This document shows, piece after piece, positions 62,999 to 64,000 of a stretch of 64,000 nt of DNA. A program made the position numbers and the translations under genes. How positions within the stretch are numbered: the first letter of the stretch is position 1; every line of letters starts with the position of its first letter. The DNA lies in contig QGGY01000002.1 of the NCBI GenBank assembly GCA_003148945.1, positions 62,001 to 126,000 on the forward strand, in the 5' to 3' direction. The notes beneath the pieces are model-generated. The model saw nothing but the letters and a program-made list of their open reading frames with translations, had not been told where the DNA came from and did not search any database. This DNA comes from Murimonas intestini (GTDB lineage Bacteria; Bacillota; Clostridia; Lachnospirales; Lachnospiraceae).

Positions 62999-64000
62999 TT
63001 ACTCACTGACTGTTATAGATCCATCCTCATTCCTTGAAAACTGCTTCAGGAAATCCCAGGCTGCATAGCTGCTTCCGGCCAATACTGCATGTGCCTGATT
63101 TGACATGGTTGCAAAAACCGTATAGGTATTTCCATCCTGACTGGCCATATAATTTTCCGTAATTGTATGAACCGGGTTCGCTGTAGCCTTTTCTATTGTT
63201 TCCGAGAATTCCATGCCCCACACAGGGTCCGCTTTGGCATCATAGCCCGGATATTCTATTTTGTTCATTGCAAACAGCCTCTGAATCAGGAAGTCCGCTT
63301 CTACTTCACCTGTTTCTGTCAATTCATCCTCATGCCCAAATCCTGCCTGATGCGGAAATACCGGAAGGCCGTCATCAATGCCCGCCAGATAATATACAGG
63401 AATAATGCTGTCTTTCATTTCAGGAAGTTGAACACCAGAAGCGTCCATCGGGGCAATTCCTGCAAAAAGTTCCGGGTACTGCAGGCCCAGTTCAAAGCTT
63501 TTAATCGAGCCCATAGAAAATCCGCTGGCGTATACTCTTGTTTTATCAATAGCAGGATAATTATTTTCGAGAATTTTAAGGAGTTCCACAATCTCTTCCG
63601 CCGTGCGCTCTACATGCTGATTGACTGCCACAACCATAAACCCATTCTCTTTGCCAACTAGAGGCCATTCAGAGGCAATTGCCTGATATTCTGCATGGTT
63701 CCCGCCTCCATGGAATGTAAATACCAGCGGCACAGAGCCTTCTGCACTCATATCTATATCTTCCGGAATATATTCATACCACTCCATAGGCTTTCCATTA
63801 ATATCTGCTGTTTCAATATTTACCTGGATCCCATACTCTGTATAATCATATACTGGTAAGAGTTCATAGGACTCTTCTGCAATACCGGAAAGCTGCCTCC
63901 TCACTTTAGAGAGAACATTATCCCAGCCGCTTCGGATGATATCTTTATCAAACCCTTCTGAAGACACATCAGCTACCATGAAATTTTTTAACCTGGATCC
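62999..64000 (-). CDS. Esterase of the PHB depolymerase / LpqC-like alpha/beta hydrolase family, 5' end outside window
   Basis: At least 333 residues; the frame is open to the right edge and the first Met inside (63977-63979) lacks a binding site, so the gene starts beyond. PLVFTFHGGGNHAEYQ is the oxyanion region, VYASGFSMGSIKSFEL carries the nucleophile Ser, then LAGIDDGLPVF (acid Asp) and a late QAHAVLAG His. Family members release feruloyl or acetyl groups from plant polysaccharides or act as depolymerases. It lies at the edge of the glycan locus, facing the AraC gene. The N-terminal part may contain a second domain outside the window. Confidence 0.82.
   Translation of the reverse strand, partial: GSRLKNFMVADVSSEGFDKDIIRSGWDNVLSKVRRQLSGIAEESYELLPVYDYTEYGIQVNIETADINGKPMEWYEYIPEDIDMSAEGSVPLVFTFHGGGNHAEYQAIASEWPLVGKENGFMVVAVNQHVERTAEEIVELLKILENNYPAIDKTRVYASGFSMGSIKSFELGLQYPELFAGIAPMDASGVQLPEMKDSIIPVYYLAGIDDGLPVFPHQAGFGHEDELTETGEVEADFLIQRLFAMNKIEYPGYDAKADPVWGMEFSETIEKATANPVHTITENYMASQDGNTYTVFATMSNQAHAVLAGSSYAAWDFLKQFSRNEDGSITVSE

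Overview
The window looks like chromosomal DNA of a gut-type anaerobic Firmicute of the Lachnospiraceae (Clostridium cluster XIVa). This rests on gene content and style, not on a database match: strong AGGAGG-type ribosome binding sites, TTG and GTG starts, a YesM-type histidine kinase with an AraC-type response regulator, an LplB/YtcP-type sugar importer without its own ATPase, lar nickel-cofactor genes, fused Dpp ATPases, and oxygen-sensitive Fe-S enzymes (a 2-hydroxyacyl-CoA dehydratase-type pair and a siroheme sulfite reductase). Almost everything lies on the minus strand. I saw no rRNA, tRNA, CRISPR array, phage or transposase gene.

Layout. 1-718: 5' part of an in-frame fusion of a HAD phosphatase to an L-cysteine desulfidase/L-serine dehydratase-like (UPF0597) domain. 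941-2471: PadR regulator with a permease-prefix membrane protein. 2570-15310: a LacI-controlled nine-gene operon with a complete oligopeptide-type ABC importer, a cytoplasmic CapA-like metallophosphoesterase, an alpha/beta hydrolase, two 2-hydroxyacyl-CoA dehydratase/benzoyl-CoA reductase-like subunits and a class III CoA-transferase. It reads as a dedicated import, hydrolysis, CoA-activation and reductive-dehydration pathway for an unknown compound, and is the best candidate for an undescribed system. 15495-23506: ABC-2 exporter, M20 peptidase, MATE pump, dCMP deaminase, diguanylate cyclase, GreA.

23707-31282: sulfur and nickel-cofactor region: sulfite reductase with CoA-disulfide reductase-rhodanese, then dnaK-larB-larC-larE (no larA here). 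31484-36627: MarR-controlled heterodimeric ABC exporter with a cytidylate kinase-like protein. 36889-47434: citrate synthase with MarR, arylamine N-acetyltransferase, threonine aldolase-like enzyme, NSS transporter, COG0523 GTPase with a TbADH-like alcohol dehydrogenase, a GntR-deoC pair and a VTC-like protein. 47707-48306: a HAD hydrolase.

48403-64000: a plant-glycan locus. A divergent AraC regulator faces a binding protein, two permeases, GH3, a two-component system, a GH43_24-like enzyme, a GH78 and a second GH43. A right-edge esterase and a remnant of a type-B carboxylesterase lie beyond. The enzyme set fits side chains of arabinogalactan or rhamnose-bearing pectin.

Intergenic DNA carries a dispersed MITE-like repeat (near 19057, 36127, 42573 and 52152, with a short fragment at 46446) and an 80-bp tandem repeat (46508-46690). 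One MITE copy appears to have inserted at the very end of a glycosidase gene and to supply its stop codon.
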